Shown here one piece after another: positions 1 to 12,095 of a stretch of DNA of 64,000 nt. Numbering within the stretch: the first letter of the stretch is position 1; each line of letters begins with the position of its first letter. The notes under the pieces were generated by a model that ran no database searches, was not told the DNA's origin, and worked only from the letters and a program-made list of their open reading frames with translations. The translations under genes were made by a program, and so were the position numbers. The stretch covers positions 210,755 to 274,754 of the forward strand of contig JXTB01000004.1 of assembly GCA_002914805.1 (NCBI GenBank), given 5' to 3'. This DNA is from Parasponia andersonii. Lineage: Eukaryota; Streptophyta; Magnoliopsida; Rosales; Cannabaceae.

Positions 1-1645
1 TCCAGTTGATGATACCGCTCCTGTTAGTTTGTGACCGCATAGATATGATCTATGGGTGCGTTCAATTCAGTATAATTATTGAACCTTATGGGAGCTCTTG
101 GAATCTCTTGCTTTTTCTATTTGGGCTACTTCTCAGTCGATTGTTCATTACTCTTTTTGTTCGACTTCTTATCATTATTGTTGTCGTTTGTGGTCGCATC
201 TTTGACAGCATCCTTTCCTCTTTCCTTTGTCGTCTTATGAAGGTTTTTGCATGAAGATTCCACCCTTAGATATCGACTAACTCTTCGATAGAAGTCCAAG
301 GGTTCTGCATTATCGCTCTAGTAACTCTTCTTAGAGTCTAGTTTCTGGTCATACCTCAGCCATCATTAGAGTTAAAACTCCTCCCTCAGGTGGGTTATTG
401 ATCTTTGTCAACTCTGAGGTAAAACGATTTAGATAAGATCGTAAAGTTTCCTCCGGGCCTTGCTGACTAGCAGACAGACTTACCAATGAAAAAGTAAAAT
501 TCTTTGCGGCCTGGAATTACCTCAAGAATGCAGTCTGGAGCTGTTGCCAAGACGAGATTGAACCAGACTTGAGTCATCGGAACCACTTTTTCGCCGCTCC
601 TGTGAGAGTTATAGCAAAGCATCTACAACGTGCGAGATCATTAACATGATGAAGTTCCATCAGGTCGCTGAAGTGATCCATATGGTCCTGCGGATCAGTT
701 TTCCCATCAAAAGTATTTATGGTGGGAAGTTTAAATCTAGCAGGTAAGGCGGCAGCTCAAACTTCCTCGCTAAATAGCGATTGACGATACCCATCAGCGA
801 GCTCATCGTCCTAACCAGTAAGTGCATCTAATGCAATCCTCAGATTATGAACATCAACGTTCAGAGGGAGAACATTCTCTCTTACTGGTGGTAGGAGTGG
901 CCTCTGATCGTTGTCACGATATAAGGCGAGTTGGTTAGATAGATTCTGCTACGACCTTAGGGATTCCAATGAAACAGTGCGACGAGATTGACTTTGGGCA
1001 TTGTGTTGCGATGTGGATCGCTCCTGACTATGTCGCTAATCCAGATATTGTCTCAGGTCTGTAGGATTCTGTCGAGATTCCTTACTGATCCTTTTAAAGA
1101 CACTCCTCGATTGATATTTTTGCTTGTGTTCAAGATAATCACGATTGATGGTTACTCTCTGGGAAGGTTGTCTACGATCACGATCAGTGCTCGAACTTTC
1201 AGTACCAGATACCAGAGGCAAGTCTGCGACCTTGCCTTTTCCCTTGGAGATGTAATCTCCTCGACGCTCTTGTCGGGCTTCAGGTTGGTCACGGTTCCCT
1301 GTCTCTAGGATCTGAATTCCTCTCTCAGGTTATTGAGCAGGATGTTTTTTGGAACGTTCGTACTGTGGTGGAGTTAGCATCTGTCCCTCAGCAAGTCGTG
1401 GTAGAGAGTTATTAATCTGACTTGTAATTTGCTGAAGGTTCACCAGTGCTTCCTCCATGCGATTCTGTCTCTAGACAATATTTTACGGTGCGGTCACGGC
1501 ATGCTGATCCTGAGCAGGATCTACCTGTGCAGCAGCGGTACTTTAAGGATGATTTTGGATAGTTCCGGTGTTTCTGGTATGTTTCTTGTGTTTGTCATTG
1601 TTGAAAGAAGCGAAATGGACAAACTTTTTTGCCGGAATAGCCCTT
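1..1645 (-). pseudogene. Decayed gag of Tat-like element
   Basis: On the minus strand this stretch matches, block by block, the gag region at about 23967-25400 of the full-length Tat element. Examples are the passage about the LPAGFKLP-type segment near 700-780 and the arginine/glutamine-rich N-terminal part near 1036-1221. Gag would form the virus-like particle of the retrotransposon. The frame is broken repeatedly, and the longest open piece is 61 codons at 1036-1221. No functional protein can be made. Plus-strand open frames here are shadows of this minus-strand gag. Confidence 0.75.
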
Positions 1646-1659
1646 CTTCTAGTGCCAAT
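1646..1659 (-). other. Primer binding site of the first Tat-like element
   Basis: On the minus strand the sequence directly after the LTR reads attggcactagaa. This corresponds, with one change, to attggcgctagaa after the 5' LTR of the element at 23299. Its position next to the LTR end supports a tRNA primer binding site and fixes 1660-2356 as the 5' LTR. Confidence 0.65.
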
Positions 1660-2356
1660 TGTTGACGGAGTTTTTGTCAACAATAAATTTAGAAAAATTA
1701 CAAAATGTAGCTTGTGTATGAAAATGGTTAATTAATCAAAGCAAATAAAGAGACAAAAAATTTATAGTGGTTCAGCCCAAAAAAGATGAGCCTATGTCCA
1801 CTGTTTTTTACTATTTTCTGGAGAATTACAAGAACTCAAAATTACAATGTGCTGTCCAGAAAGAAGAAGCAAGAGTTTAAAAAGTTCTCAAAAGATCTCA
1901 AAGATAAAGATCAAAGAAAATCTCCCACTAAAACATTGAACTCCCTTTATATAGGTAAGTATAGCTCAATGTTTCCCAATTATGAGAATGAGTAACTGTA
2001 TAATTAGAGAATACAATTCGAGTAACAATATAACTGGGTAATAACTTAAATGAGATGACTGGTCGATCTTGAAAGAGAAACTTTTATTTCCCTTTCTTTG
2101 TAAGTTACCCGTTTGACGAAACTTAATCTTCTTTCCTTTTCATTCCGGTCGTACTTAAGATCGCACTTAACTCTTTTGGAGGAGGTCGCACTAACTTATG
2201 TGGTGGGGGTCGCACTTAACTCTTTCGGAGGAGATCGCACTAACTTATGCGATAGAAGTCGCACTTAATTCTTACTCATACGACCTGACACGTTCATTTG
2301 GTCAACTTTTTTCTTTTTGTTATTAACCAACATATAAGATTTTAGACCGCACAACA
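1660..2356 (-). repeat. 5' LTR of Tat-like element (697 bp)
   Basis: The LTR begins tgttgtgcgg at 2356 and ends gtcaaca at 1660, read on the minus strand. It contains a TATA-like tatataaag near 1946-1955. It carries several degenerate units of the gtgcgacctcc repeat at 2160-2280, also seen in the other Tat LTRs of this window. It is 40-90 bp longer than those at 23299 and 33630, partly because of more or altered repeat units. Confidence 0.85.
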
Positions 2357-5300
2357 ATGAATATTTATTTTTATTATTTTTTTCTAACTACTTAAATTAT
2401 AATAATTATAAAATTATAATCTAATAATTAAAAAGAAATACTTATAAATAAGAAAAAGAAAAATAGCTATTCAATTAGTACTCATTATATGTAAGATGTC
2501 GAATCAAAAATCATAACTTTTGTTGACAGAACCAGAATCTTTAATGAATTCAAAGAATGATAAATATTTTGTAGTTTACTGCTTACCAATAGGACTTCTT
2601 TTTTCCCCCCTAGAATGCTTACCATTAGGACTGTAATAAGTAAGAGGAGCAAATATGTCCTTTCAATTCCCTCAACCAAAAAAAAAAGTCCTTTCAAAAG
2701 AAAAATCATGAAAATTGTGGAATTCCTCATATTCGTGGGTCCGCTAATCCTAGTATATGTCTTCTAATAAACGATGAAGTAGGAGACGTCATATAATCAC
2801 CATCCCTTATCTATATTTTGAAGAAAAACTTCATGCTTAATTGAAACACATAATTAAATAGTCACCATCGTCGGCTGTCTCATATCGTATCCATAGTCCA
2901 CAAAACGGATCTTTTGTGTGCTTGAATGTAAGAGAAAAAACGTCCGCTCTATAATTCTATCTACTACTACTATTCAAGGAAATTAAAATAAAGGGTATGG
3001 TCAGTGCAATAGGATTCATAGGATTATGCACATCTGTTACAAAATCTAATGAAAATCTAATATATATTCATTAGAAAAATATTATTTTTTTATCACAAAA
3101 AAATACCCAGAATTAGAATTACTTAGAGTAGACTTTTGTCGACATTAGAAATAAATAAATGTGTAAAAGGTATGACAGAATAAACGTAATAATAATTGTT
3201 TAAAGCGAAAGCACATGACTTGGGATGGACATAAAAGAAAAGTGACGCTTTCTGTGTTTTGCTGGCAGATGTCAATCCTAATATTTGAGGACTATATATA
3301 TCATTATATCTAATCAAATCATGCCAAAAGTTTCAGTGCCGCTGTTTTGGCGTTCACCTTTTGTTTCATTCTTGTGTTCCGTAAATAATAAATAATTTAA
3401 AGTTTCATTAGTAATTACTGACTATAGAGGGATTCAACGAAGTAACGTTTCAGAATATAATTTTTCTTGTATCATTTTCTATCATATTTACATTTTTAAT
3501 AATGATATATTAATTTGTTGGTACAAATATTTCCTACCGTGCAAAACCTCCTATTCCTCAAGGGGAAAACCCAATTGCACTAGCTTTTCTTCTGCAAAAT
3601 AAATAAATAAAATAAAATTGCACTAGCTTCTCATCTGTAGGAATAAAACAAGATGCAAGCTAAGAACACCAACAAAAATAGTAATGTACCGAAAGCAGTC
3701 GTTATATATTCACAATATCTTGATCGAAATAGAAAGAAAATGAAAACTAAAAACTATAGTGTGGAACTCATTAGGTCCTAGATTTTTATTGGGAACTCAT
3801 TTGTTTGTCCTATATACTCTGTCACATAAAAATAATCTCAAAACTTGTCAATCATGGAATGCATCCACTCCACATGGGACTCCCACACCCACGTGCATGA
3901 ATATATGGTTAGCTTTTGTTTATTTATTTATTTATTTATTTTAACCAGCCAAATGCAAAGCACATGGTGGATCCAGAACTCGAATATTACTTGGTAGAAT
4001 GCTCAACTACTTGTTACTTATATTACTTATTTAAGATTTCGACTGCATATGTGGCAGTGCATCACTGTCGTGGCACACGTACCAATAAATATGAAATCAA
4101 GAGAGTCGTCGTGTTATATTGTGGCAATACACGAGTGGTGTGTACTTGTCATCAACTAGTGATATACTGATATTTAGCATTTTCTTACAAAAATAGTGGA
4201 GGAGAGTTCATTGAATTGGTGGTTAACATCGTTGGAGTAGGTATAATTTTTTTTCTTTTTCCATAAACTAACTCTAAAGAAAGGAAAAAGAGCAATGTGT
4301 GCTTGAATCTAATACGACAGTAGCCAAAAAGTTTGGTGAGAAAGTAGCCAAAAAGTTTGGTGAGAAAGGTCATCGTCCTTTAGTGAAAACTTCAAATTGA
4401 ATTAAAGCGCGAAACGTCGTCCTTATAAGCATTGCCACGATACGACACTGACATTTCTGGCTGCCATAAATAATTAATGGAAATTAAGATGGAATAAGCA
4501 AGTTCATGAAGTATTACTAGATCCAAGTGAAACATAAGTTGTGCTCATGAGAATATCTAAATAGTAACTAATTATTCACATGAAAGGGTTCATTTTGAAA
4601 AGGAAAACTTTGCAATTCAAGTAAAAGCAAGGGGCTTGCATTGCTCGAGTGCTTTAGACCTTATCGGAGAATCTCATGTTTTCATTCAGGAAAACTCAAG
4701 GTCAAATTCTAAAGGGGATCAACTTGTTACATGTGATCACTCATCATAATCATCCTTCAATATTAAATGATACCTAGATCAACCATTTAAAGGTTATCTC
4801 TTTGTACTGCTAAGCTTCCTACCACCAGAATCCTAAAACACAGCATTTGTTATTTTCAAATCCTATGATATCTATGGTCGTTGAACTAATCAAGAAAAGT
4901 AGAAAACAACCAGCCTTTTTTAGATATGATACATCATCATTTTTCATCACCATATATTTGGATATCATATATGAACAAACAGAATAATTAAAAAAGAAGT
5001 TAATAATCCAAAATGGGTACATAGTCATAAATTTAGTATGATTGATAACTGCACTTACTTCTAATGTTAAACTAGTTCTAATGTCAAGGTAAGTTTAAAT
5101 TTCCATTCTTTATCCTAAAAACAAAATTAAAAAATAAACAGGCTGCGTATCTAATTCATGAGCCGTTTCTTCTTAAATGATGAAGCAACAGTGGCATCAA
5201 AAGGTAGAAATCAAGAAAAAGCAAATCAAAGAAAACAATGATTCAGTGAAGAAATAAACCAGCACTATTATAAACAGCCACACATAGACACAAGTATGTG

Positions 5301-5820
5301 CATGTGTGACACGCACACGTGTCTCCAATCATAGAACCTAACACCGATGAGAACCCAGATCAGCAATTAAAAAAATCATCAACCATATATGATGAGTTCA
5401 TATGTGTCATATCAAAGCAGCCGGGTCTCATCTATGTTCATATGTGCTTCCAATCCACCAACTAGACCAAATGACAATTGTAAAGAATAAAAGTTGACAA
5501 CAATACCATAAACTACTTTGAAATTCTTCCACTTAGAATTAAGATATGGTTCAGCAAATGCAATCATTTCAGCCCCAATCCAATTAAATTTCAGCTAGTA
5601 AAAAAGCTTTTCCAACTTTTGAAATTAATAAAAGGGAACTTGACCAACTTACATAATTCATTGATTCATCTCCATCAATTTGTAATCTTATCTTTTCCTC
5701 ACAAAGCAAACTCACTATTAGATCCACAAACACAAATCACAAGAAGAGATCAAAAACCAAAGGCAAATTATCCTTCCTTTTTTTTTTCCCCCTCTTTTAT
5801 GGTATATAATTTGTAATTTT
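2357..5820. other. Intergenic region, no gene recognised
   Basis: The stretch is AT-rich and dominated by poly-A/T runs and short direct repeats. Open frames are short, lack recognisable domains and have no matching splice structure. The only clear structure is a perfect 24-bp direct repeat at 4320-4367. I see no RNA gene. Confidence 0.6.
4320..4367. repeat. Perfect tandem duplication, 2 x 24 bp
   Basis: The 24-bp unit starting gtagccaaaaagtttggtga occurs twice in a row at 4320-4343 and 4344-4367 without a mismatch. It lies in non-coding DNA. Confidence 0.85.
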
Positions 5821-5824
5821 TTGA

Positions 5825-6600
5825 ACAGGGCCCTTTTTGGAAATATCAGAAAAGCCCCTTTATATTAAGATTGTTTAGGACAAAAACCTGCAAACTTAAA
5901 GATTGTCATCAAACCCTCTGTATTTTCGCTTATGGTCATAAAAATCTCTCGTATCCTTCAAAATTAAAGCTCTTTTTTCTTTTTTTTTTTTTTTTTCAAT
6001 CCAACTGTCTGATGTCTCTAAAAGGAGTTCTGAAAACTGTTAAACAAATCAACAATTGCAGCTCACTAACCAGCCGCAATAGGAACAGTGAAAAAAAAAG
6101 CAGCCGTAATAGGAATAGTAAACAAGGCAGCCGTAATAGCAATAGTAAAATATGGTTTTCACACCACTTTTCAAGTTCTATAAATACTAATAAAATATGA
6201 CTTTCACACCACTTTTCAAAAACTATAAATACGGAGGGCTTCATCACTTATTTCGTATCCCATTCTAAATCCTTTTCCTTTCTAAGAGAGAATTCAAGCC
6301 TAAAAATTCTTCTTAGTGTCCTACTGATTTTCTCTTAAATTGTTTAGAGAGAGTGTTTTCTCCTATTTCAAGAGAGAGTTGGGTTAATTTGTTCTCTCTT
6401 TGTATTTAGAAAGAAGTGAGTTATAATTTCTTTTTCATAGTGAAATTTCTTCACAGTTTTATTCGTGGACGTAACCTAAATTGAGTGAACCACGTTAATT
6501 CTTTTGTGTACCTTATTTTTTTTTTCATTTTATCCAAAATTTCTCAACTCATATTTTAACTGTGTAATATCGCTTCTACAGAGTCGATCCCCTGACAAAA
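5825..6600 (+). mobile_element. Probable copia-type LTR remnant (solo LTR)
   Basis: The stretch reads like a retrotransposon LTR. Short tandem repeats (gcagccgtaatag units) lie at about 6070-6150, two TATA boxes at about 6178-6232, and then a leader with repeated gagagag and ctctct blocks. The motif gtggacgtaacc ... gaaccacgttaatt at about 6467-6500 is typical of the R/U5 part of many plant Ty1/copia LTRs. No coding region of a copia element follows, so this would be a solo or truncated LTR. I could not find clean termini or a target duplication, so the borders are approximate. Confidence 0.42.
6150..6234 (+). promoter_or_regulatory. Duplicated core promoter unit with two TATA boxes
   Basis: A unit made of tttcacaccacttttcaa followed by ctataaatac occurs twice in tandem, about 43 bp apart, giving TATA boxes near 6180 and 6225. 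It lies upstream of a leader-like region inside the putative LTR. Upstream it is flanked by three imperfect copies of an approximately 25-bp gcagccgtaatag repeat, as in U3 enhancers. Confidence 0.5.
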
Positions 6601-7048
6601 ACATATAGGGGTTTTACGACGATTTTCCGATTCCGAAAACAAAATAAAACGTTCGCCAAATAACCATTTTAGTCGACGAGACCATCGCACAAGCTTTCAT
6701 CACAGTATAATAAAGAGCTTGAAACAAATTATCATAAACCATTATATTTGAATACAAAATACAGACCACTTTTGCGCCGAAAGACTCATCTTTAAATAAA
6801 ACAAACACATTACATACCAACCAAAAGTCAACCAAACCAACCCAAATAGTCTCAACATTTCAATCTCACAATCCATCACATAAAAACATGCCAATAACAA
6901 CAAGAACCACCCCCAAAAAAAAAAGAAAAAGAAAAAAAATTCAAGAAAAGAAGAAGAACCAAAAACCCATTACAAGACAGCTTTTTTATTCAGAAAAAAA
7001 ATGTCGTTAAAAATTCTTAACAACAAATCAAATTAAGGAAGGGCCAGA
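6601..7048. other. Non-coding stretch downstream of the EG16 copy
   Basis: This AT-rich sequence directly follows the stop of the minus-strand EG16 copy and could be its former 3' UTR. It holds a purine-rich A/G tract at about 6913-6990. No open frame or other element is recognised. Confidence 0.4.
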
Positions 7049-7690
7049 TCAGCAATCCTCAACAATGGCAGTCCCAGCTGGCACATGAATCTCCTTTGCA
7101 GAGACAATGATAGGGTGCATCGCAGCCCACGTAAGGCCCGGTCCACCTCCCTTCATCAATGTAGCTCGCGTCCCAAACCGAAGCGTATAGAAACATGGGT
7201 CTCCCCTGAAATCCTAGACCTTCCTTCCTCTCCTCCCTCCGCACGATCTTCCCATCGATCGAATCTGGGCCCACTTGATCGCGTACACGTGGAACCCATC
7301 GGCGCAATCGAAACCCAGATCGTGGATCTACTCATTGTTCCCGGTGCCGGTGGCGTAGAAGTTGGTCTGGACGACCGTATGGTCTTTGCCCAAGAACTCG
7401 AAATCGATCTCGTCTTGGGACCTGTCGCCCTCGAGGGAGGAGAGGTAGAGGTTGAAGTTGAGGCCGCTGGTGTTGCCGCCGGGGCAGCGGATCTGGGAGC
7501 TGAAGGTGCCGTAGCGGAAGCGCGTGGTCGTGCGCCACCGAGCGCCGCCGCGGTGGTCGAAGGTGAGGGTGATGGAGTTGGAGTCGGCGCAGTGAGCGCA
7601 GGCCTCTGCGGTGTAGTCTATGGCGATCTCTTTCAGGGGTTGGGTTTGGTGGAGCGATGGAGTCTCTCGTTGGAGAGCTAGGTCCGTCAT
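7049..7690 (-). pseudogene. EG16: EG16-type GH16 endoglucanase, broken copy
   Basis: The minus strand encodes a glycoside hydrolase 16 protein resembling plant EG16 (xyloglucan/mixed-linkage beta-glucan endoglucanase, sister to the XTH family). The start ATG is at 7690, preceded four codons upstream by an in-frame TAG. The catalytic motif DEIDFEFLG is intact at residues 93-101, with E94 and E98 the expected nucleophile and acid/base. There is no signal peptide, as in EG16. The C-terminal part continues through FLYASVWDASYIDEGRWTGP and YVGCDAPY, without the XTH C-terminal extension. Four lesions are visible. A TAG replaces a Glu codon at 7328-7330. One base is lost after KW near 7270, and about 12 bp near 7255. 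A second frameshift lies near 7090, after which the expected C-terminus runs to a TGA at 7049. No introns are seen. It is probably inactive, though sequencing errors could explain single lesions. Confidence 0.82.
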
Positions 7691-9752
7691 TGGAGCTGGC
7701 TAAGCTGAGGTTGGAGGAGGATGGTGGTGGTGTTGAAGTCCTGTACTCTGTACTGGTGCATAGGTTAAACAGAACATGACTGGTCTGATTAATTTGAACC
7801 GTTCGATCTGATTACTTTTTTTTTTTTTTTTTTTAATGTCTCCACGGCCAACGTAACTCATGACTAAGAGTATATGTGATTATTTAATCCGGACGGAGGG
7901 AAAAAAAAATTGTTCAAATGAGAAAAATAATTGGAGTGGAGAATATTCCTAATGTTAATACAGGGATAATATACTAGGACGTATCGCCGTATTTATTCTG
8001 ATATATATTTATATAAAAAAATTATTATATATATATATAAATTTATTTAATTTTATATCATTTATATTCTTATATTTTAAATAAAATAATGAAATTAAAT
8101 AATTATATATATTTATATATTTAAATTTTAGAGTTTAAAAATTATTAATATATTATTGTATTTTATNATTTTATTATTAATAATGAGTAATAAATAATTA
8201 TAATTTTTCTGTTATTCATAAAAAAATAATAATTAATAAAACAAATATAATATTGTGATTAGCTTTTAAGAACGAGGATTATAACTGAAAAATCGTTCCG
8301 ATACACCCCATTACTATCGCTACTAGGTACATGTTTGATTTATCTTTTTTCTTTAAAGAAACATTATCACGTTGTTATTTATCTTTTTCAATTACAAATA
8401 ATGTTATTCTTTTTAATAATGAATTAAATACAGAAAAACTACAAATTAATTAAAACAAAAATTCAAGCAAAAAAAATTAATTAAAACATAAAACAATAGA
8501 GACGATAAACTTACACGAGATTGTGAGTTTTTTTTTTCTTTTTCTTTTAATTATTATGCGCTAAAGGGTAATGCTAAGCAATTAAATTTTTTTGTTGTTT
8601 TCTAAAAATTTTCATAACGGCGTATGATTAGATAATCATAGATACATGGTATTAGTTGATATCCCCTGCTACGTAAGTGCATGCTTTTTTTATTTTTTTA
8701 TTTTTTTATTTTTTTGAGAAAGTGCATGAAGTTATGTTGCTCGGATATTGTAAACAATTTTGATTGATTTTGATTCTAACTAAATCGATTAAAGCTATCA
8801 TAACTCATTACCGTCAAATTTTTTCCCCTTTACCTTGTACGTTGACTAGAATGCGAACAAAAATGTAATGTCCACAGCAAAAAAAAAAGTTATATGTCCG
8901 CAACAATTTTATTATGTACTCACCATTGGGATATTATTCCAATTGAATTGATACATATAGGGCTATATACATATATTGACTCTGGGGAATTCGAACTCTG
9001 ATTTCTCTACGTTAGAATGAGGTGCGATTATTATTAAGTTAAGTCTGTGACTACAATTAATTTGATTTTGAAAAGGAAAAGAAATAAATCTAAATTAAGA
9101 CTTGATGTGTTTATCAGAATCTTAATCAAAATTTTGCCACCATATAATGGGAAACTATTTTTAAAATTTACAATTAACTAAATATAAAATTATGTTGTGA
9201 TCGCATGCTTGATAACCACAAATTGTCTCTAATATTGAAGTTTAGAGTACAATTTCCCTATCTCTATATCAAGATACAAAATTATGTATAGGTAACATAA
9301 AAGTCTTGTTTCATTGAGGATCATACTTAATAGCAGCAGCCCCATCTATTTGCAATTGCATATGTAAGAAGTCCATTCAGATAGCTCCAAATAGCCCGAA
9401 TAAAAAAAAAAAAAAAGAGAGAGCAAGCCAGGCACCATATCTGCTCACTCGGTTAAAGATCTCCGAAGTCATCACCAAACCTCGGCACCTATCAGACGAG
9501 AATCTACTCTGCTAATGATTGTGGGAGTCACCCTGGTAACAAACGAAGTTTCGTAATAATACTCTATGGAGTATGGTCACTTGGGTGACCATCCCACTAG
9601 CTAGGCAGATTCTACAACCAAAGTTTCCTAATACGTATGTGTTGTACTTTTTAATCTGTAGACAGAGTTCGAATGTTTCTCTAACTCATAAATAGTACCA
9701 ACCTAATTTCCTCAGTTAAATATGTATATCCACAATACTAATTATCCATTCT
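7691..9752. other. Intergenic AT-rich region
   Basis: No gene is recognised. The stretch at 7980-8280 is extremely AT-rich with TATATA and TTTATT runs and holds one N at 8167. No open frame of note and no repeat with clear borders was found. Confidence 0.6.
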
Positions 9753-10142
9753 TGTTTGGGAAACTTCCAGAAGCTAGCTAGCTAGCTAGCTAGTAAATCG
9801 GAAGAATCTTCAAGAAGGTTGAAACTGTTAAAAGAAGCTGCTGAGTTAGTAGTTTGTTTAGGCAGCTAGCTTAGAAGTTAGTAAATATAACTCATTTACG
9901 TGTTAGTAGTATATTTACGACGACTAAATATACTAATTCAATGAGTGCTGTTATGTAGATTCTGTGTATTAGGAATGCCTATAAAAAGGATGGACTATCT
10001 CTCTGGTTAACGAATTAAGCCTTTATAAGAACATTAATATACTCTACTCCCTGTTCTTTATACTTAGCTTAATAATACCTTGAGTTTTCTAGTAAGTTCT
10101 TTCTATTCTAATTTACTCAATCCCGAAAGAACAAGGCAAACA
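9753..10142 (+). mobile_element. Possible 390-bp solo LTR
   Basis: The segment starts tgtttggg and ends ggcaaaca, so it has TG...CA ends with a short tgttt/aaaca inverted repeat. It holds a good TATA box, cctataaaaagg at 9978-9989, about two thirds along, and a (GCTA)n run at 9773-9793. This layout is that of a small copia-type LTR. No matching 5-bp target duplication was seen on the flanks, so this remains a suggestion. Confidence 0.33.
9773..9793. repeat. (GCTA)n microsatellite
   Basis: Five uninterrupted GCTA units form a self-complementary tetranucleotide run. Confidence 0.9.
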
Positions 10143-10388
10143 TAAAGTGTTTTAAATCTTTTTTTTTTTTTCTTCTAAGTTTAAATTTGTTAAAGTACGG
10201 TCATCCATCTACCTCCACAATTGATTAATTCAGTAGTCCATATTTCAAATCCTTCATCCTACTGCAAAGCAAACATTATTCCAAATGTTGACTCGAAGTA
10301 TTTTAACATAATTGGACCGTTGGAAAGCTACATAGTCTTGACTTCTTCTTCTTCTTTTCTTTTCTTATTTTTTTTCCCAAGGATTAAC

Positions 10389-10825
10389 TGATGTAGCAGC
10401 CCACGACCAAATCTATGACTCAAAGCTAAGGTTTAAAATTCCAAAACCCAATCTAATGAATATTCCATTGGTTGATAAAATGCTTTTGTGTGTTAGATAT
10501 TGTAGACTTATTTATTTGAAATGTGTTAGATTATTTAGCTTGTTTATTTGAAGTGTGTTAGGTGAACAATTTGTTTACTTGAAGTATGTTAGATGAACAA
10601 TTTAAGTATATTTGATTGGTAGGTATTAGGTATATGGTTGTAAGTTTTTTAGAATTATTTTATTGGATGGTTTAGATTAATTGTCTTTACTAGCAAGAGT
10701 TATAATCATCCAATGTTCAATCAAATCTTAGTTTTCTCTTCTAAATTCTCTTTGAGAATTTTACTTATTTCTTTTCTTGTTGTGAGAACGTAAGTTAGAG
10801 CAAAATCTAGCGACCCACTGTGTCA
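10389..10825 (+). repeat. 5' LTR of CRM-like element (437 bp)
   Basis: It begins tgatgtagcagccc and ends actgtgtca. It matches the 3' LTR at 15253-15706 almost throughout. It is 17 bp shorter, because an internal segment holding a TATA-like sequence has been lost or replaced near 10678-10692. Confidence 0.93.
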
Positions 10826-10827
10826 AT

Positions 10828-10839
10828 TGGTACCAGAGC
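10828..10839 (+). other. Primer binding site (initiator tRNA-Met type)
   Basis: Two bases after the 5' LTR the sequence reads tggtaccagagc. This differs by one base from the tggtatcagagc complementary to the 3' end of plant initiator tRNA-Met, the primer used by many plant LTR retrotransposons. Confidence 0.88.
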
Positions 10840-11012
10840 TTACCTCTGTATCAGACATAGCTTTTCTGTTACCATCACCCTATACTATTTCCATAAAAAA
10901 AATAAAAAGTCAAAAAAAATAGTAATTCTATTTTTCTTTACTTTTAAAAATTTGTACTATTTTTTTTTTCCTATAAAAGCAAAAAAAAAAAAGTAAAAAG
11001 TAAAAAAAAAAA

Positions 11013-12095
11013 ATGATGTCAGACGGAGAGTCTAGCCAACAAAATCTCGCTGTGGAAGAGTTCGCAAAAAAGGAGTCTGTGGGTACACTTGATAGAAGAT
11101 TACAGAATCTAAAGATAATGCTTACGAATTTAACTCAACACTTTCTTGGGGGACGAAACAACAATTATGAGCAACGAAGACGTGACGAAGTTGATCCTCT
11201 TGGAAATTTTAGGCAGCATCGAAATCAACTTTTCCAAGATGAAGATTCTAGTGAAGATGATGAAGGACCAACCATGCCCGAAAATAACCAAGGACCTCGG
11301 AAAATGACTACCGCATGAAAATCAAGATTCCGCAATTTAATGGTCTATTCGTGATTGAAGAATTCCTTGATTGGCTAATTGAAGTAGAGAAATTCTTTGA
11401 ATATTAGGGTACGCAAGAACACATGAAGGTCAAATTGGTATCTTATCAACTCAAAGGAGGTGCGTTAGCTTTGTGAGATCAATTACAAATGACACATATC
11501 CAGCAAGGGAGAAACAAAGTTCATACTTAGCAGCGAATGAAACAATTAATGATCAAGCACTTTCTACCTCCAGATTACGAACAAGCACTTTTCAGTCGGT
11601 ATCAACATTGTCGACAAGCATACCGGACAATACAAGAATATGTAACCGAGTTTCACAAACTGACTATCCGAATCGACATTCGCGAATCTTAAAGTCAAAA
11701 GATTTCAAGATTCATTGATGGACTTCGTACAAACATACAAGATGAGATATTCAAATAATCTCATAATACTTTGTCTAGCACAATTCAACTCGCTTTAAAA
11801 ATTGAAACTCAACTCAACAAAAGGACAAATCGCAATCCAACAACTACACAATCCTCTTCACCACCACAAAGATCTGATTTGAGCAAAGTGAAGGCCATGG
11901 CAAGACCACACGATGAAGCAGTACGATCAACTCCTTCTCACAATCAACCAACCGCTCGACCGCAAAGAAAAGTAGCCAACAATAATATTAACAACCCTTA
12001 TATAGTCCCGAAAGGTAATAAATGTTATCGTTATGGATAAACATGCTATTATTCAAATCAATGTTGTCAGAATAGACCTGTCAATCTAACCACAC
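11013..12095 (+). pseudogene. gag of CRM-like element, interrupted
   Basis: The ATG at 11013 opens an acidic N-terminal part (ends 11318). The Retrotrans_gag domain follows in another frame from about 11313 (IPQFNGL, then PPDYEQALFSRYQ near 11560-11610 and QEYVTEFHKL). The zinc knuckle at about 12022-12075 starts CYRYG, then has a stop where Gln is expected, then TCYYSNQCCQ. Gag forms the particle that packages the element's RNA. At least six stops or frame changes are present, so it is non-functional. Confidence 0.82.

Larger units (their letters stand above)
1..2356 (-). mobile_element. Tat-like Ty3/gypsy retrotransposon, 5' part, cut by window start
   Basis: This is the 5' end of a Ty3/gypsy LTR retrotransposon reading leftwards. 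The LTR lies at 1660-2356, a primer-binding-site-like stretch at 1646-1659 and a decayed gag to its left. LTR and gag are clearly the same family as the full-length element at 23299-34286: on the minus strand they share the LTR start (tgttgtgcggtctaaaa), the LTR end (gtcaaca), and the gag passage ending in toward 721-780. The pol part must lie outside the window. The candidate right-hand target duplication, atgaa at 2357-2361, cannot be tested without the other end. Confidence 0.85.

Noticed and set aside
3916-4170. 84-codon open frame with tandem LFIY
   Set aside because: The start is a translated (TTTA)n microsatellite and the rest has no recognisable similarity.
7085-7681. 198-codon plus-strand open frame
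   Set aside because: It is the shadow of the minus-strand EG16 copy, whose GC-rich codons keep the opposite strand open; no plant protein domain is seen in it.
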